DNA from: Antarctobacter heliothermus
GTDB taxonomy: Bacteria; Pseudomonadota; Alphaproteobacteria; Rhodobacterales; Rhodobacteraceae
DNA: 64,000 bases
Reading direction: 5' to 3'
Assembly (NCBI RefSeq): GCF_900188425.1
Contig: NZ_FZON01000008.1
Coordinates: 53,154-117,153, forward strand
Made by a program: the position numbers and the translations under genes. Numbering within the stretch: the first letter of the stretch is position 1; the number at the start of each line of letters is the position of its first letter. Of this stretch, positions 62,688 to 64,000 are shown in pieces. Below the pieces are notes generated by a model, which had not been told where the DNA came from, made no database searches, and saw only the letters and a list, made by a program, of their open reading frames with translations.

Positions 62688-62732
62688 TGGTCGGAGTGAG
62701 AGGATTCGAACCTCCGGCCCCTGCCTCCCGAA
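62688..62732 (-). tRNA. 3' half of tRNA-Pro(CGG), attachment-site remnant
   Basis: On the minus strand the sequence runs from the anticodon loop TTCGGGA, through the 3' anticodon strand GGCAG, a GGGCC variable region, a T arm (GGAGG-TTCGAAT-CCTCT), the 3' acceptor strand CACTCCG, discriminator A and encoded CCA. The 5' half (acceptor, D arm, 5' anticodon strand) is missing; the DNA beyond 62732 is unrelated. This is not a functional tRNA but the 3' segment left at one end of an element that integrated in a tRNA-Pro gene. Confidence 0.9.
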
Positions 62733-62851
62733 AACTGAGGTCCATATTAAAATCAATTGCTTAACTGACACTCTTGCACAAGACATCCCTTAGAATCAGC
62801 TGTGTAAGGCCTTCGGTCGTGCAAGTCTGTGCAAGTCCCTCCGTGGTTGGG

Positions 62852-63670
62852 TTACCTTGGATTCCGCCGAGTGAGATAGTCCAGCACGAGCGCCGTGACA
62901 CCAAGCGCTCCAAACACGAAAGGCGCGATTGCTCCAGCCTCCGCGCCAAACCCTACCTCGATTGGACTTGCAGCAAGGCCGATCACGCTGAACCCAAACT
63001 TCGATGTTCCGACGCAGGCGAAAAGACAAATGAAAGCGAAACGCCGGTACCAAGTCTCAGGATCAAGATACAAGACAATTAGAAATGTCACTACTGCCAA
63101 ACCAGCTGACAACATGCCGGTTTGCCGAATTGATTGATCAACCCAAATCCAACCAGCCATAAGGACAAGCACACCACACACCAAGCCGGAAAATGCCGCT
63201 ACAACCCAGTGCGCTCGCCACCAACCTTCAGTCTCTATGCCGTTGGAAAAAGTCGCGCCTTCAACTTCAGTCTTCGTTGGCGTGTTCGCATAGATCATTG
63301 GCGTGTCACGCCCTTGCGCCGGAGACAGGAGTAGCGTCCTTTCGGATTCAAATTTCTTAGGATTAAGCACTTCCGCTGCGCGTTGAACTGCATCACCCGC
63401 ACAGTTGAGTGCATCCGTGAACGATTCTATCGCGGTTCTTGGCTGCAGTATGCCGTTGGACTTCAATTTTTGGATTGCGGCACTAATTTCTTCTCTACGC
63501 CTGAAGGACGGCTGAGAAGCGCTTTCTCGGCTGTCTAGCGCAGCGCCCAAAATTGCATACTGCTCTCGGAAGTACGCCATAGCAGCGGTGCCCTCAGCCG
63601 CTTGACGTTTTGATCTACCGAAGTGGTGTGATCTAGCCAAAGCGGCAACGATCCCGGCTTCTTGCAGCAC
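62852..63670 (-). CDS. Unknown protein with four C-terminal membrane helices, possibly truncated by an IS
   Basis: Up to 272 codons. A predicted soluble helical N-terminal region (about 1-135; FREQYAILGAALDSRESASQ, LKSNGILQPRTAIESFTDAL) is followed by four helices: VVAAFSGLVCGVLVLMAGWIW, LSAGLAVVTFLIVLYL, FAFICLFACVGTSKFGFSVI and APFVFGALGVTALVLDYL. The frame stays open into the adjoining IS, so the true N-terminus may be lost; an ATG at 63580 (MAYFREQY) is an alternative start. Base composition is clearly less GC-rich than the rest of the window. I do not recognise it. It is cargo of the tRNA-Pro element. Confidence 0.6.
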   Translation of the reverse strand: MLQEAGIVAALARSHHFGRSKRQAAEGTAAMAYFREQYAILGAALDSRESASQPSFRRREEISAAIQKLKSNGILQPRTAIESFTDALNCAGDAVQRAAEVLNPKKFESERTLLLSPAQGRDTPMIYANTPTKTEVEGATFSNGIETEGWWRAHWVVAAFSGLVCGVLVLMAGWIWVDQSIRQTGMLSAGLAVVTFLIVLYLDPETWYRRFAFICLFACVGTSKFGFSVIGLAASPIEVGFGAEAGAIAPFVFGALGVTALVLDYLTRRNPR

Positions 63671-63675
63671 CTCGA

Positions 63676-64000
63676 GAGGCTTTGTTGCGCAAAGTCGGTA
63701 ACGTCCGGAGTTCCCCTTTCCCCGGACGCAATTATCCCACAGGCTCTGTGACGGGTATGCCGAGCGCGGTGTAGCCGTTGAGCACGGCGGCGCGGATCTG
63801 AAGTTCGGCGACCTGACGATCGAAGTCGCGCGCCATGAGGCTCTGCCCCAGCAGCTTCACGCAATGCATCTTCGTCTCGGCGCGGCTTCGTCGGTGGTAT
63901 CCGCTCCATTTTCTCCAGATGGCGCGGCCAAGGTATTTCGAAGCGCGCAGCGCCTCGTTCCGAGCGATAGCCCCTGCAGTCGATGGCTTCCACGGCTTGG
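63676..64000 (-). mobile_element. End of an IS5-family insertion sequence
   Basis: The probable terminal inverted repeat begins near 63676 (GAGGCTTTGTTGCGCAAAGT), a sequence style typical of IS5-family ends, 39 bases outside the transposase stop. A stem CGTCCGG (63702-63708) / CCGGACG (63722-63728) between the end and the gene may terminate the transposase transcript. The element continues past the window edge, so the other end and target duplication cannot be seen. Confidence 0.8.
63732..64000 (-). CDS. IS5-family transposase, C-terminal part (runs off the window)
   Basis: About 90 residues read on the minus strand to the TAA at 63732-63734. They include ARNEALRASKYLGRAIWRKW, SGYHRRSRAETKMHCVKLLG with the Y-(2)-R-(3)-E-(6)-K signature of IS4/IS5-type DDE transposases (E is the last catalytic acid), and MARDFDRQVAELQIRAAVLN followed by GYTALGIPVTEPVG. 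The N-terminal two-thirds lies beyond 64000. No frameshift is visible in the part shown. Confidence 0.88.
   Translation of the reverse strand, partial: KPWKPSTAGAIARNEALRASKYLGRAIWRKWSGYHRRSRAETKMHCVKLLGQSLMARDFDRQVAELQIRAAVLNGYTALGIPVTEPVG

Noticed and set aside
62688..62732. Complete tRNA gene
   Set aside because: Only the 3' half can be folded; no 5' acceptor, D arm or 5' anticodon strand occurs on the other side of the anticodon loop.

Overview
This is a high-GC, tightly packed bacterial segment. Gene content (orphan imuB, IalB-family protein, CueR/CopA pair, TRAP and CUT-type sugar transporters, Brucella/Rhizobium-type erythritol genes) and a GTTC-N7-GTTC type LexA box point to an alphaproteobacterium, most likely a Roseobacter-group member of the Rhodobacterales. 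No species can be named from the sequence alone.

Layout. 1-18.2 kb is mostly housekeeping and stress genes: AEC carrier, NYN/LabA-like protein, DUF3137 protein, GNAT plus K+ channel, a secreted pair (YHYH protein and unknown), glutathione-dependent formaldehyde dehydrogenase, LexA-box imuB, serB with a TTG start, asparaginase II, IalB protein, rlmN, copA-cueR, and an FtsX/LolCD-like ABC pair. 18.4-30.0 kb is a galactoside-utilisation regulon: GH42 beta-galactosidase, KDPGal aldolase, KDGal kinase, GH36 alpha-galactosidase, two permeases and a binding protein on one strand. It is divergent from an IclR regulator, the ATPase and an SDR dehydrogenase, with two IclR-like palindromes between them. 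30.0-32.2 kb is an arsR-acr3-arsH operon. 32.2-39.8 kb is a TetR-controlled molybdenum hydroxylase (CoxMSL-like) followed by a DctPQM TRAP transporter of unknown substrate, then a rhomboid protease.

40.7-57.5 kb is an extended erythritol regulon. One arm encodes an erythritol-type ABC importer whose ATPase carries a C-terminal SorC effector domain, plus a DUF2291 protein. The divergent arm is eryA-eryB-eryC, an FMN riboswitch with a ribH2-type lumazine synthase, and eryD. A transketolase and a transaldolase run on the minus strand, with decayed fructose bisphosphatase and aldolase remnants between them. Divergent from tkt is eryR-eryH-eryI. Together these would convert erythritol to D-erythrose 4-phosphate and pass it into the pentose phosphate pathway. 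57.6-62.6 kb adds a second polyol module: FGGY kinase, GlpD-like dehydrogenase and a DhaK-DhaL fusion kinase.

At 62,688-62,732 the 3' half of a tRNA-Pro(CGG) gene is joined to visibly more AT-rich DNA. This marks the attachment-site edge of an integrated element lying to the right, of which only an unknown membrane protein and the end of an IS5-family insertion sequence are in the window.

The observations I rate highest are the ABC ATPase-SorC fusion paralogous to its neighbouring repressor, the dedicated E4P-consuming enzymes with dead fbp/fba relics, the second polyol/ketose kinase module, and the tRNA-Pro attachment site.
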